Assembly (NCBI GenBank): GCA_040756745.1
Contig: JBFLYO010000005.1
Coordinates: 62,001 to 126,000, forward strand
Reading direction: 5' to 3'
Source of the DNA: JBFLYO01 sp040756745
GTDB taxonomy: Bacteria > Bacteroidota > Ignavibacteria > UBA10030 > UBA6906
DNA length: 64,000 nucleotides
The translations under genes were made by a program, and so were the position numbers. The notes under the pieces were generated by a model that was not told the origin of the DNA, ran no database searches, and saw only the letters and a program-made list of their open reading frames with translations. Positions 41,442 through 51,700 of this stretch are shown one piece after another (position 1 is the stretch's first letter; each line of letters starts with the position of its first letter).

Positions 41442-42428
41442 ATGACAACCGGAACCATTCAAATGCCGGAGAAAATCCAGCTCGACGAGTCGACGTACTC
41501 GCCGACGTTTGGACGTTTCATCGTCCAGCCGCTGGAAAAGGGCTTCGGCGTCACCATCGGCAACGCCATGCGGCGCGTGCTCCTGTCGTCGCTGCCCGGC
41601 AATGCCATCACCGCCTTCAAGGTGGACGGCGTGCAGCATGAATTCTCCACCATCCCCGGCGTCGTCGAAGACGTTCCGGACATCGTGCTGAACCTGAAGC
41701 AGGTCCGGCTGAAGCTGATCAACAAGAAGACGACGCGGATCGTGGTGCCGGTCAAGGGACCGCTCGACTTCACCGCCGCCGACATCCAGAAGGCGACGGC
41801 GGACGTGGAGATCCTGAACCCGAAGCTGCACATCGCGACGCTGAACCCCGACGCGAACTTCGAGCTTGACCTCCGGCTTGGCCGCGGCATCGGATACGTT
41901 GTCGCCGAGGAGAACAAGACCCCGGACCAGACGGTCGGGGTCATCCCCATCGACTCGATCTTCACGCCGATCCTCAACGTGCGGTACTTCGTCGAGACGA
42001 CGCGCGTCGGGCAGCAGACCGACTATGAGAAGCTGACCATCGAGATCGACACCGACGGCTCCGTCGCGCCGGAGGACGCGCTGGCCTACGCGGGCAAGAT
42101 CCTGCGCGATCATATTCAGCTGTTCATCAACTTCGACATGGAACCGGAGACGCCGAAGGAGGAATCGGAGCAGGACGCGGAGTTCTCGCGCATCAGGAAG
42201 GTGTTGATGACGCCGGTGGACGACCTCGAACTGTCGGTGCGCTCGCACAATTGTCTCCGCGCGGCGAACATCAAGACGATCGCAGACCTCGTTCGGCGGG
42301 AAGAATCGGAGCTCCTGAAGTTCCGCAACTTCGGCAGGAAATCGCTCGCCGAGCTGTCGGAGATCATCGAGGCGGAAAAGCTCACGTTCGGCATGGACGT
42401 GTCGAAGTACCTGAAAGACGGTGAGTGA
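41442..42428 (+). CDS. rpoA: DNA-directed RNA polymerase alpha subunit
   Basis: A 328-residue subunit that dimerises to start polymerase assembly. The N-terminal domain has FIVQPLEKGFGVTIGNAMRR followed by VLLSSLPG and, later, LDLRLGRGIGYVVAEENK. The C-terminal promoter-contact domain has LELSVRSHNCLRAANIKTIA and FRNFGRKSLAELSEIIE. Length is normal and both domains are intact. It is followed by rplQ. Confidence 0.97.
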   Translation: MTTGTIQMPEKIQLDESTYSPTFGRFIVQPLEKGFGVTIGNAMRRVLLSSLPGNAITAFKVDGVQHEFSTIPGVVEDVPDIVLNLKQVRLKLINKKTTRIVVPVKGPLDFTAADIQKATADVEILNPKLHIATLNPDANFELDLRLGRGIGYVVAEENKTPDQTVGVIPIDSIFTPILNVRYFVETTRVGQQTDYEKLTIEIDTDGSVAPEDALAYAGKILRDHIQLFINFDMEPETPKEESEQDAEFSRIRKVLMTPVDDLELSVRSHNCLRAANIKTIADLVRREESELLKFRNFGRKSLAELSEIIEAEKLTFGMDVSKYLKDGE

Positions 42429-42475
42429 CGGCGCGTGCCGTGACCCTCAACTATTGCTGAGAGCGGACAACCATC

Positions 42476-43003
42476 ATGCGACATCGCAAGTCAGGCAGGA
42501 AACTCAAGCGCACCGCAAGCCACCGCCGCGCGACGCTCGCGTCGCTGTCGACGGCGCTGCTGCGTCATAAACGGATCATGACCACGGTGGCCAAGGCCAA
42601 GGAAACCCGGAAGGTGGTCGAAAAACTGATCACGCGCGCGAAAAACGCCGCCGCACTGAAGGATGCCCCCGCCGCGGCTGTGCACGCGCGCAGGGAGGTG
42701 GGCCGGCTGATCAAGGACCGCGCCGTCATCAGCGAGCTGTTCACCACCATCGCCGAGCGGGTTGCCACCCGACCGGGAGGGTACACGCGCATCGTCAAGC
42801 TGGGCCAGCGACTCGGCGACGCCGCTGAAATGGCAGTGATCGAGCTCGTCGACTTCAATACGGGCCAGGAGCCCGCGGAGAAGTCCGCTCCGGAAAAGAA
42901 AGCAAAGAAAACTCCCCGGCCCGGGAAGGGGAAGACGGCAAAAAGCGCCGGCAAACAAGCAACGGACACCCCCCCCGGGGAGGAATCGAAAGCGTCCCGC
43001 TGA
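42476..43003 (+). CDS. rplQ: 50S ribosomal protein L17 with basic tail
   Basis: A 175-residue tunnel-exit protein; the core of about 125 residues begins MRHRKSGRKLKRTASHRRAT and contains TTVAKAKETRKVVEKLITRA and ATRPGGYTRIVKLGQRLGDA. Beyond it lies a disordered Lys/Pro/Ala/Gly-rich tail of about 45 residues. It ends the alpha operon in the classical order. The next start is five bases after its stop. Confidence 0.95.
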   Translation: MRHRKSGRKLKRTASHRRATLASLSTALLRHKRIMTTVAKAKETRKVVEKLITRAKNAAALKDAPAAAVHARREVGRLIKDRAVISELFTTIAERVATRPGGYTRIVKLGQRLGDAAEMAVIELVDFNTGQEPAEKSAPEKKAKKTPRPGKGKTAKSAGKQATDTPPGEESKASR

Positions 43004-43008
43004 CCGGG

Positions 43009-43614
43009 ATGCCGCGCGCTCCCCGTATGAAGATCACATCGGCAGAATTCGTTCTCGGCGTCGCAAACCTCCGCCAGCTTCCCAAAGATGGCCTGAAGGA
43101 GATCGCCTTCCTCGGGCGCTCCAACGTCGGCAAGTCGTCCCTCATCAACAAGCTGTGCGGCAGGAAGTCCCTCGCCCGCTCCAGCTCCGCGCCGGGCAAG
43201 ACCCGCGAGCTGAATTACTACATCATCAACAAGCAGTGGTACTTCGTTGACCTGCCGGGCTACGGCTATGCCAAGCTCCCCGAGCAGATCCGCTCGAGCT
43301 GGGGAAAGACCATCGAACAATACCTCAAGACCCGAAAAGAGCTCGCCCTCGTGATCCAGCTCGTCGACGCGCGGCACGAGCCGAGTGAACTCGACATGAT
43401 GATGGTCGGGTGGCTGGACTACTTCGAAATCCCGTTTATCATCGCGTTGACCAAAGCCGACAAGCTCCCCACGAGCAAGATGCCACGGTATGTTGCCGCT
43501 GCCCGGGAAACTTTCAGCCGCTACCGGCATTGTCGCCAGGTGATACCCGTGTCTGCCCTGAGCGGGATGGGGAAATCGGAACTCCTCGGTGGAGTCGCCG
43601 CGACGCTCGACTGA
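43009..43614 (+). CDS. ysxC: Ribosome-assembly GTPase YsxC/EngB
   Basis: A 201-residue GTPase of the EngB family, needed for late 50S assembly. GTP-binding motifs are GRSNVGKSSLINKL (P-loop, about residues 36-49), VDLPGYGYAKLPE (G3) and ALTKADKLPTSK (G4). The first in-frame start, ATG 43009, gives MPRAPRMKITSAEFVLGVAN; ATG 43027 is a plausible alternative, neither having a good ribosome site. Co-transcription directly after rplQ makes biological sense for an assembly factor. Confidence 0.95.
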   Translation: MPRAPRMKITSAEFVLGVANLRQLPKDGLKEIAFLGRSNVGKSSLINKLCGRKSLARSSSAPGKTRELNYYIINKQWYFVDLPGYGYAKLPEQIRSSWGKTIEQYLKTRKELALVIQLVDARHEPSELDMMMVGWLDYFEIPFIIALTKADKLPTSKMPRYVAAARETFSRYRHCRQVIPVSALSGMGKSELLGGVAATLD

Positions 43615-43637
43615 ACCTGATGGTTCGGCGCGTGCCG

Positions 43638-43760
43638 ATGAAACAACGATTGTTCACACCGGGCCCGACTCCCCTTCCCGAGGCCGTTGCACTCCGCATG
43701 GCCCTTCCGACGAATTACCATCGGAGCGCCGAGTTCCGCGCGATGGTGATCATACCATGA
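43638..43760 (+). pseudogene. Remnant of a class V aminotransferase (serine/alanine-glyoxylate type), internally deleted
   Basis: A 40-codon frame begins MKQRLFTPGPTPLPEAVALR and continues MALPTNYHRSAEFRAMV before ending in IIP and a stop. The TPGPTPLPE and HRSAEF pattern is the N-terminus of PLP-dependent class V aminotransferases that share operons with serA, but the remaining 340 or so residues, including the PLP lysine, are gone. The stop overlaps the serA start as ATGA, as the end of an intact gene might. So either an in-frame internal deletion left only the two ends, or the short frame now serves as a leader peptide coupled to serA. An assembly error is not excluded. Confidence 0.6.
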
Positions 43761-45337
43761 AGATCCTCATCAGCGACAATCTTGAACAGTCCTGCATCGA
43801 GATCCTGACGCGGGAAGGGTTCGAAGTGGACAACCGGCCGGGGCTTCCTGCACAAGAGCTTGAGCAGGTGATCAGCGGATACGAGGGGCTTGTCGTCCGC
43901 AGCGCGACGAAGGTCTCCGCGGAAGTCATCGCCAGGGGGGAACGGCTGAAGGTGATCGGCAGGGCCGGGACGGGTGTGGACAATATTGATGTCGAGGCGG
44001 CAACGCGCAAGGGGATCCTCGTCATGAACACCCCTGGCGGCAACACCGTGTCCGCCGCCGAGCATACAGTTTCGCTGCTCCTATCACTCGTCCGCAACAT
44101 CCCTCAGGCCCATATGAGTCTGGCGCGGGGCGAGTGGGAACGGAAAAAGTTTACCGGCACGGAGGTGCTCGAGAAGACGCTCGGCGTTGTGGGGCTCGGT
44201 AAGATCGGGCGGGAGGTCGCGGCCCGCTGCCAGGGGCTCGGGATGAAGGTTATCGGCTACGATCCGCTCCTTGCGCCCGAGGCAGCCGCGAAGGCTGGCA
44301 TCGAACCTGTCAGTCTGGATGAGCTGTATCGTCGTTCGGATATCATCACCGTCCACACACCCCTGACGGCTGAGACCCGCGGACTGCTGAACGACAATAC
44401 CCTGGCAAGGTGTAAGAAGGGAGTGCGCGTGATCAATTGTGCGCGCGGCGGAATCGTGGATGAGGCCGCCCTATTGCGCGCACTCGAGTCGGGACAGGTT
44501 GCGGGAGCGGCGCTCGATGTGTTTGAGAGCGAACCGCCGTCGAACGTCGCACTCCTGCGTCATCCCCATGTGGTCGTGACCCCGCACCTCGGTGCCTCCA
44601 CGGAGGAGGCGCAGGAAAAAGTGGCGGTGCAGATCGCCCAGCAGATTGCCGATGCGCTGCACGGGCGGGGGTATGCGGGGGTGGTGAACGGCGCGGCGAT
44701 GCACCTGACGCTCAAGGCGGAAGTGCGCCCGTATGTGACGCTGGCGGAAAAGCTTGGTCATCTTGCGGCGCAGATGACCGCAGGCAAACTGCGCAGAGTA
44801 AACGTGATTGGTGCGGGGGAGATTGTGACATCGACTATGGAGTTGTTGAAAGCGGGAGTGTTGAAGGGGATCCTTTCGCACAGCCAGCCCGATCCGGTAA
44901 ATTTTATCAATGCCCCGTTCCTTGCGGCGGAACTGGGACTGACGGTGGGGGAATCGCGCGAGCCGGCGGCGGGGAGTTATCCGAATCAGTTGCGTGTCCG
45001 TTATGAGACCGACCGGGAGACGCGGGAATGCTCCGGAACGGTGTTCGGATCTTCGGCGGTGCGGCTGGTGATGATCGACGGATACCGCTTCGAGGTTAAC
45101 CCGACGGGGCATCTCCTCATCTATTATAATATTGATAGGCCGGGGATGCTCGCGAGCGTCGGCGCCGTCCTGGCCCGGCATGCCGTCAACATTGGGGGGG
45201 TGTCGCTTGGCCGGTCCGCGGCCGGGCAAATGGCCCTGACGGTGATGAATATCGACACTCCGCTCCCTCCTGCGGCTATGGCCGAATTGAACGGTTTGGA
45301 CGGAATTACCCGTTTGAGAACGGTCTTTCTTGAATAG
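43757..45337 (+). CDS. serA: D-3-phosphoglycerate dehydrogenase
   Basis: A 526-residue enzyme that oxidises 3-phosphoglycerate, the first step of serine synthesis. It begins MKILISDNLEQSCIEILTRE. The NAD-binding loop is VVGLGKIGREVAARCQGLG, the catalytic Arg is in NCARGGIVDE, and the His is in TPHLGAST. The long form is present, with an intervening ASB-type domain and a C-terminal ACT domain (YYNIDRPGMLASVGAVLARH) for serine feedback. The start overlaps the stop of the aminotransferase remnant. A frame back to 43589 is rejected because the SerA N-terminus fits this ATG. Confidence 0.95.
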   Translation: MKILISDNLEQSCIEILTREGFEVDNRPGLPAQELEQVISGYEGLVVRSATKVSAEVIARGERLKVIGRAGTGVDNIDVEAATRKGILVMNTPGGNTVSAAEHTVSLLLSLVRNIPQAHMSLARGEWERKKFTGTEVLEKTLGVVGLGKIGREVAARCQGLGMKVIGYDPLLAPEAAAKAGIEPVSLDELYRRSDIITVHTPLTAETRGLLNDNTLARCKKGVRVINCARGGIVDEAALLRALESGQVAGAALDVFESEPPSNVALLRHPHVVVTPHLGASTEEAQEKVAVQIAQQIADALHGRGYAGVVNGAAMHLTLKAEVRPYVTLAEKLGHLAAQMTAGKLRRVNVIGAGEIVTSTMELLKAGVLKGILSHSQPDPVNFINAPFLAAELGLTVGESREPAAGSYPNQLRVRYETDRETRECSGTVFGSSAVRLVMIDGYRFEVNPTGHLLIYYNIDRPGMLASVGAVLARHAVNIGGVSLGRSAAGQMALTVMNIDTPLPPAAMAELNGLDGITRLRTVFLE

Positions 45338-45356
45338 GGGGAGCCCCTTATTTTCT
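45333..45356 (+). terminator. Weak terminator after serA
   Basis: AATA-GGGG pairs with CCCC-TATT around a three-base loop with one bulge, overlapping the serA stop codon. A T-rich stretch follows (TTATTTTCTCCATTTTTTC). The stem is short, so termination may be incomplete. Confidence 0.45.
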
Positions 45357-45376
45357 CCATTTTTTCGATGTTGCTC

Positions 45377-45405
45377 TTGACAAAGACAACCTCGGTATTT
45401 ATATT
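45377..45405 (+). promoter_or_regulatory. Promoter of the TonB-receptor/PorV operon
   Basis: A consensus TTGACA (45377-45382) and TATATT (45400-45405) are separated by exactly 17 bases. This is the best-matching promoter in the window. The first convincing gene start lies about 430 bases downstream, giving an unusually long leader. Confidence 0.78.
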
Positions 45406-45840
45406 CGTTTGAACTCACACGATTTTCCTCATCCCCACACACTTCTTCCTGAAGGAGGTGATGATCGCCGGGGGTCAATTGATACAGCATTCCATTCTTC
45501 ATACCCGTTGTACCCATAGCTGATGATTTCAGGTCCCGTCGCAACGTCAAGGTGCATGCGACGCCAGCCTGATGGTCACAGCCGATTGCAGTTCTGTTCA
45601 CGTTCTTCGTTCCAGTGTGTCCGCGGCCCCGGCTGTGCGGCGGTGCGTTTATGAACGTCGCGGCGATTGCCGCAGGGGGCAGTTGAGCGCTTGGTTCCGC
45701 GGGTGAGCTTCAACGCACCGGAGGTTTCGTTTCCTTCCAACATGCGCTTCATCCGATTGTCTTCCGAACTGCATCGCGGGGTTCCACAAGTTGGTGGTAC
45801 TGCGGTAGAGTCATCTTGCCAACACATAAGGAGGCACAAC
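45406..45840 (+). other. Long untranslated leader before the TonB-receptor gene
   Basis: Together with 45338-45405 this is the only gene-free stretch over 300 bases. At 45452-45462 there is an AAGGAGGTGAT match to the whole anti-Shine-Dalgarno tail of 16S rRNA, followed immediately by ATG (45461) and a 20-codon frame ending in TGA at 45523. The spacing is too short for a good start. No cobalamin, TPP or other riboswitch core was recognised. The coding frame upstream of 45841 stays open but lacks a signal peptide or ribosome site. Confidence 0.5.
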
Positions 45841-48762
45841 ATGCAACGTAAGCTCTTCTGTCTGTTGTTGATCTCGGCCTTACTCCCGGCCCTGACGTTC
45901 GCAGCGGGGAAGATCCGGGGGAAGGTGACTGACGCAGGGACGGGTGAGCCCCTCGTCGGTGCGAACGTTGTGGTCGTGGGAACATCCATGGGTGCGGCAA
46001 CCAATACCGTGGGCGAGTACACGATCCTGAACGTCCCCGCTGGCGACTACACCTTGAGGACCAGCTACGTTGGTTACCAGCCTATTACGATTTCCAACAT
46101 ACGGGTCAACAACGAACTGACCACAGAGGCAAACTTCCAACTGCCGGCAGAAGGCGTCACGGTGGCGACCGTGGAGATCACTGCTGAGCGTCCGCTCATC
46201 AACAAGAGCGCGACGAACGCAGTGCGCATTATCGACGCCGAGTTCTTTAGCAAGTTCCCGGCGCGAGGCACCAACGCCGCCATCGCGATCCAGCCGGGCG
46301 TTGTCTCGCAGGGCGGAAACCTCTACGTGCGTGGCGGCCGCCCCGATGAGATCGGGTATCGCGTCGAGGGTGTCAATGCCACCGACATCGTATACGGCGG
46401 AAGCGCGCTTTACACGTCGGCGGAAGCCGTGGAGCAGATCCAGGTGCAGGCAGGCGGGTACAGCGCTGAATTCGGCAATGCCAACGCGGGCATCGTCCAG
46501 AGCCAGATGCGGCTCGGGAACCCTGAGCGGTGGAAGGCGAGCCTGCTGGCCGAGACTGACCGATACACCGGTCAGAACAAGAAAGCGCTTGGCGGCTTCA
46601 GCTACGGCTACACGGACTTCACGGCAACCCTGGGTGGCCCCTTGCTCGGCAAGCTTCGGGTCTTCGGGTCGATCCAGAACACGTTCTTCCGCGACCCGGC
46701 TGCAGCAGTCCGCGGTCCGTATGAGCTGAAAAACTTCGTGACGGACGGTGCCATCACCCCGGCGCATGCAACGGCTCGTCCTGACACTATCCCGCTGCTC
46801 TCGCAAGGGGGCAATTCGATCGGCGGCATGAACAACCGCTGGGCGTTCGCCGGGACGGCGCAGCTTGATCTCGGCAAACTCCAGCTGCGTGGTTCGGGAT
46901 CGTACTCGTATACGAACCGCCGGGCGAGTACCGTGTTCCAGGAAGTCCTGAACACCAGCCGCCTCCCGCTGTCGATCGACCGGAACGGTTTCGCCAACCT
47001 GAAGCTGTCGTACATCTTCTCGCCGACGACGTTCCTCGAGGTCAACGGCAACTTCTTTGCGGCAAGCACGAGGACAATGGACCCGGACTTCCAGGAAGAC
47101 TTGTTCCTGTACGGGGACTCTCTGGCCAACGCGAAGCTGGGGTACCGGATGTACCGTGAGTCTCAGAATTTCGCGCGCTACACCTTCTTCAATGGTGCAA
47201 TCATCACCTCGTTGAGCCAGCCGGGACGGCAAATTGCGGGGTACGGGAAGAACAAGACGACCTCAATCGGCGGGCGCGCAGACTTCACCACGCAGATGAA
47301 AATCCATGAGCTAAAGGTGGGGGGTGAGTTCACGCGTTACACCATCCGTCGATACAACCCTGCCGGTGTCATCAACTGGGCGGCCATCGGCAAGCAGGCA
47401 ACCAGTACTGCCGAACTGGAAAACCTCTTGAACAAGTCTTCGGGAATCGGATCCGATATCATCGGCTATGATATCCTCGGGAACCAGCTCGACGGTGATG
47501 TCATTAAGAACAACGCCATGTTGTATCTCGGTCCGCGTCACCCCGTCTTCGCGGCGATCTATGCGCAGGACAAGATCGAGTTGTCAGACATCATCATGAA
47601 CCTCGGCCTGCGGTGGGACTTTATCGATCCCAACAGCGTTGACACGCCGGATCCCGGGAATCTCACCTTCAACGCGGACGACTACATCCTGGCGAGCTAC
47701 TTCCAGAACACCAAGAAGACGAGCCAGATCAGCCCGCGCATTGGATTCTCGTTCCCGGTGACGGACCGGACAGTTTTCCACGCGCAGTACGGGAAATTCA
47801 TCCAGCAGTCCCGCCTCAATGATTCGTACCGCGGTGCTGCGAACATGTCGGGGAATATTAAAGGTGGCCTCTGGGTTGCGGCCCCCAATGGCTGGGGTCT
47901 CTTGCCCGAGAGAACCACGCAATATGAGCTCGGATTCTCCCAGGTTGTCTCGGACAATGCGTCATTCGACGTAACGGCCTTCTATAAGGACATCCGGGAT
48001 CAGATCCAGTTCATCATGGTCCCGCCGACGGGCGGCCAGGCCCCGATCTACACACAGGTGGCAAACGTCGACTTCTCGACCTCCAAAGGGATCGAAATGA
48101 AGTTCACGCTCCGCCGTACGGAGCGTTTTTCCGTCCAGATGAACTACACGTTCATGGATGCCCGGTCGACAGCAACGGATCCAACCTCCAGCAACGGTAT
48201 CTGGCAACTGGGGTTGGGACCGGAGTCGTTGCCGAAGTACGTCATGCCGACGAACTTCGACTACCGGCACAGCGGGTCCATCCTTGCCGATTACCGGTTC
48301 GGCGTCAATGACGGCGGTCCGATTCTGTCGCAGCTCGGCCTGAACCTGCTCTTCCAGTTCAACAGCGGCCATGCATTCACGCGGCTCCATACCGACAGCC
48401 GAGGCCCGAAGCCGGGTGATGCACGCTTCCGCGACCCGCTTGAGCCCCCGGGATCGTCCACGACGCCCTGGTTCTTCCAGCTTGACGGGCGCATCGACAA
48501 GACCGTGCGGTTCGGTCCGCTCGATGTGAACTTCTATGTCTACGTCATCAACATCCTTGGCACCGACAACCCCGTGGACGTCTTCCCCCGCACGGGCGAC
48601 ACGGAAGACGACGGATGGCTTTCATCGGCTGCCGGGCAGACGGACGTGGCGACGCTTGGACCGCGGTTTGTCGAGATGTACAAAGCATTGTACCTCGGCG
48701 AGAACTCCGGCAATTTCGGGCCGCCGCGGCAGATCCGCTTTGGCCTGCGACTTGAATACTAA
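45841..48762 (+). CDS. TonB-dependent receptor with carboxypeptidase-like N-terminal domain
   Basis: A 973-residue outer-membrane protein. A signal peptide (MQRKLFCLLLISALLPALTF, cleaved near residue 20-21) is followed by a carboxypeptidase-regulatory-like beta-sandwich (about 23-105; GKIRGKVTDAGTGEPLVGAN). Next come a plug domain (about 110-240; NLYVRGGRPDEIGYRVEGVN) and a 22-strand-type barrel to a terminal aromatic (FGLRLEY). The ATG at 45841 is fixed by AGGAGG eight bases upstream and by the signal peptide. The substrate is unknown. It shares an operon with a large exported protein and a PorV-like barrel, so it may act in uptake or display of a surface complex (inference). Confidence 0.88.
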   Translation: MQRKLFCLLLISALLPALTFAAGKIRGKVTDAGTGEPLVGANVVVVGTSMGAATNTVGEYTILNVPAGDYTLRTSYVGYQPITISNIRVNNELTTEANFQLPAEGVTVATVEITAERPLINKSATNAVRIIDAEFFSKFPARGTNAAIAIQPGVVSQGGNLYVRGGRPDEIGYRVEGVNATDIVYGGSALYTSAEAVEQIQVQAGGYSAEFGNANAGIVQSQMRLGNPERWKASLLAETDRYTGQNKKALGGFSYGYTDFTATLGGPLLGKLRVFGSIQNTFFRDPAAAVRGPYELKNFVTDGAITPAHATARPDTIPLLSQGGNSIGGMNNRWAFAGTAQLDLGKLQLRGSGSYSYTNRRASTVFQEVLNTSRLPLSIDRNGFANLKLSYIFSPTTFLEVNGNFFAASTRTMDPDFQEDLFLYGDSLANAKLGYRMYRESQNFARYTFFNGAIITSLSQPGRQIAGYGKNKTTSIGGRADFTTQMKIHELKVGGEFTRYTIRRYNPAGVINWAAIGKQATSTAELENLLNKSSGIGSDIIGYDILGNQLDGDVIKNNAMLYLGPRHPVFAAIYAQDKIELSDIIMNLGLRWDFIDPNSVDTPDPGNLTFNADDYILASYFQNTKKTSQISPRIGFSFPVTDRTVFHAQYGKFIQQSRLNDSYRGAANMSGNIKGGLWVAAPNGWGLLPERTTQYELGFSQVVSDNASFDVTAFYKDIRDQIQFIMVPPTGGQAPIYTQVANVDFSTSKGIEMKFTLRRTERFSVQMNYTFMDARSTATDPTSSNGIWQLGLGPESLPKYVMPTNFDYRHSGSILADYRFGVNDGGPILSQLGLNLLFQFNSGHAFTRLHTDSRGPKPGDARFRDPLEPPGSSTTPWFFQLDGRIDKTVRFGPLDVNFYVYVINILGTDNPVDVFPRTGDTEDDGWLSSAAGQTDVATLGPRFVEMYKALYLGENSGNFGPPRQIRFGLRLEY

Positions 48763-48782
48763 TCACGGAGGAGGTACTCCAC

Positions 48783-51700
48783 ATGTCTAAGCGATTCATG
48801 AAACTCATTCGCGGGTTGGTTGCGGTCCTGCTCTGTGTCAGTCTCCCGACGGCGTTCGCGGGCGAGGACGTGAGGGAGAAGAACAAGGGCCCGCTGAAGA
48901 CAGCGACCAACGACGACTACAGTTGGTTTACTATCAATAACCTCTTCAACTGGTACGGGAATAACGGAAACAGCTCGTACAATATTGCCACCGGGAACTC
49001 TGGGACGGAGTTCCCCAAGGGGAGTGGAAAGACCGCCATATTCGAAGATGGCGTCCTCTGGGGCGGCTTCCACAAAGAGAACACGGCAGTGAACCCGAAG
49101 GTTGGCGGAGATACCTACCGGTATGGGCTTCAAGCCGGTACGATCGTCACGGAAGGAGGTCCGCTGGAAGCCGACCGTGCCACGGCAGACAATCCGGACC
49201 TCGCGAAGTACCGTGTGTACACTGTCCGGCCTGATGTCACTCCAACCACTGCATATGCTGATGTCCAAGCTGCAATGGAGGAGGAGGCAGGGCTCATCGA
49301 CCGCTATTCATCGATGACGCCCCAGACGCTCTTCGCCCGGTATCAGGCAGACTGGCTGGAATGGCCGGCAAAGGACGGGCTCCCTGCACCGTACAAAGAT
49401 GTGAACGGGAACGGCATCTATGATCCTGCGGTGGACGTTCCGGGACAGCCAGGAGCTGATCAGACGCTGTACTATGTTGCAAATGACCTGAATGCGACCC
49501 GGACCTCCGCTCTGTACTCTTCCCCACCTGTCGGGATCGAGATGCACAGGACCGTGTGGGGGTATAACCTCACAGGGGCGCTGGGCAGCACCATCTTTGC
49601 GAGCACTCTGCTCATCAACAAGAGCGGCGCTCCCATTGACAGCTGTTTCCTGGTCCAGTGGTCCGATGTCGACCTCGGCGAGGCGAGTGATGACTATGCC
49701 GGTTGCGATATCGGGAGAAGCCTCGGCTTCGTGTACAACGGACGGAACGTCGATCTGACGTACGGAAGCGCTGTCCCGGCCACCGGGTACGATTTCTTCC
49801 AGGGGCCGATCATCCCCACGGGGAACCAGTCCGATTCGGCTGTGTTCCAGCTGAAGTACCGCCACGGATACAAGAACCTGGGGATGACGACGTTTGACTT
49901 CTTCATTAACAGCAGCGCGATTTACACCGATCCGACACTCGGAGCGCAGGGGAGTAACATCCAGTGGTATCGGTTGATGAATGCCCGCATTTCATCGAGC
50001 GGAGACGAATTCATCGACCCAACAACCGGAGTCGGGACGAAGTATACGTTGAGCGGCGATCCACTTACCGGTAAGGGCTGGCTCGACGGTACCTACGGCT
50101 TGATTCCCGGCGACCGCCGCATCTGCCTTGTGACAGGGCCATTTACCCTGGCAAACAGGGATACGCAGGAGCTGGTTGTGGCCACCTTGGTGGGATTGGG
50201 CGGCGACCGTATCTCCAGCATTGCCGTGCTGAAGTACTATAGCGACCTGGCACAGAGCGCATATAACCTGCTGTTCAATATTTCTCGTCCGCCGCCGAAC
50301 CCTGTGGTCCAGGTTGCCCAGCTCGACGGGGAGGTGGCGTTGTCCTGGTCCGACACGGTGGGATCGACGAAGATCGAGACCTGGAACAGCAACGGCTACA
50401 TCTTCGAGGGCTATAACGTGTACCAGTACCCCACACTCGGAGGGGGACCGGATCTTGCGCATCCGATCCGGTTGGCGACGTATGACCTCGTGAACTCCGT
50501 CACGACAGTCTTTGACGATCAGTTCGACGAGGCAACAGGGTACATCGTCAGCAAGCCGGCACAGTACGGAACAGACTCGGGGATTAAGCGGAGTTTCCAG
50601 ACGAAGGACGATGCGGTCGGGAGACGGAGTCTGATCAACGGGTCAACCTATTACTTCGGCGTGACATCCTACAGTTTCAACGGGGCGCCGACGGCCAAGC
50701 CCTCGCAGCTTGAAGGCCCGCCAAGTCCGAAGACGGTCGTCCCGCAGACGCCTCCTCCGGGCTTCCGGTTCTTTGCCGCCGGAGACACGGTGGCGACGGT
50801 ACAATCGGTAGCCACGGGCGGATCGCTCTCTGAAGGGTTGGTGATGCCGATCGTCGTGAACCCGAACGCCACGACGGGCCATCAGTATCGCGTGAACTTC
50901 AGAGTCGATACAGTGACGAGCACCACGGTGTGGGATCTCACCGACGTAACGGCCAATAGGGTCCTCATCAGCGGCAATACAAACCAGAGCGGCGATGAGA
51001 ACTATCCTATCGTCGATGGCATGCTGATGAAAGTGACCGGCCCTTCGACTCCTGGCATGAAGGACTGGTCCATCCCGAGCGGCTCTCGGCGTTGGACATG
51101 GGCAGGCGGCGCTGACGGGTTTGGGCTGGAAGGATTCAACGGCGCAATCGGGAACGCCTACGGCAACTGGTTCAGCGGGTCGACGGTGGGCTACGACAAA
51201 CTCCGCAACGTGCTGCTCAAGTATGCCGCAACCGATTTGCTTGGGAACCTGACGGATCCGAACGACCCTGATGCATCGTTCGCATACCGGTACCTCCGCG
51301 GTGCGACAGCTGCCCCGGCGAAACCGGAGTTCGCGCCATTTATACTGAATCCCACTGCAGGGTATGCGTTCCAGCAGTTCGCAAAGAGCGTGCCGTTTGC
51401 TGCATACAACAACGAGACGACTCCTCCCACGCGGCTGGCCATCGGTCATCTGGAAAACAACGTGGCAGGTGGTTTGGTGGACGGCAAATACTGGCCACCG
51501 GATTTCAACGTCGGCAACAACGTATCGGGGTCGGGCCCGCGGGAGTGGTTCTTCATCTATGACGTCCCGTACAGCACGACGGCGGACCCCAGCTTGCAGG
51601 TGGACATCCTGAACAACACTGTTCCAATCATGTGGATGGGAACGCCTGCGAGGCGCGGGGACGTCGCCTTTGCCGCGAACGACGAGTTCCTGATCCTGGC

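Noticed and set aside
43589..43756. A longer N-terminus for serA
   Set aside because: The extra residues overlap ysxC and the aminotransferase remnant; MKILISDN is the expected SerA start.
45406..45840. Cobalamin riboswitch before the TonB-receptor gene
   Set aside because: I looked for the B12-box and its conserved core and did not find them.
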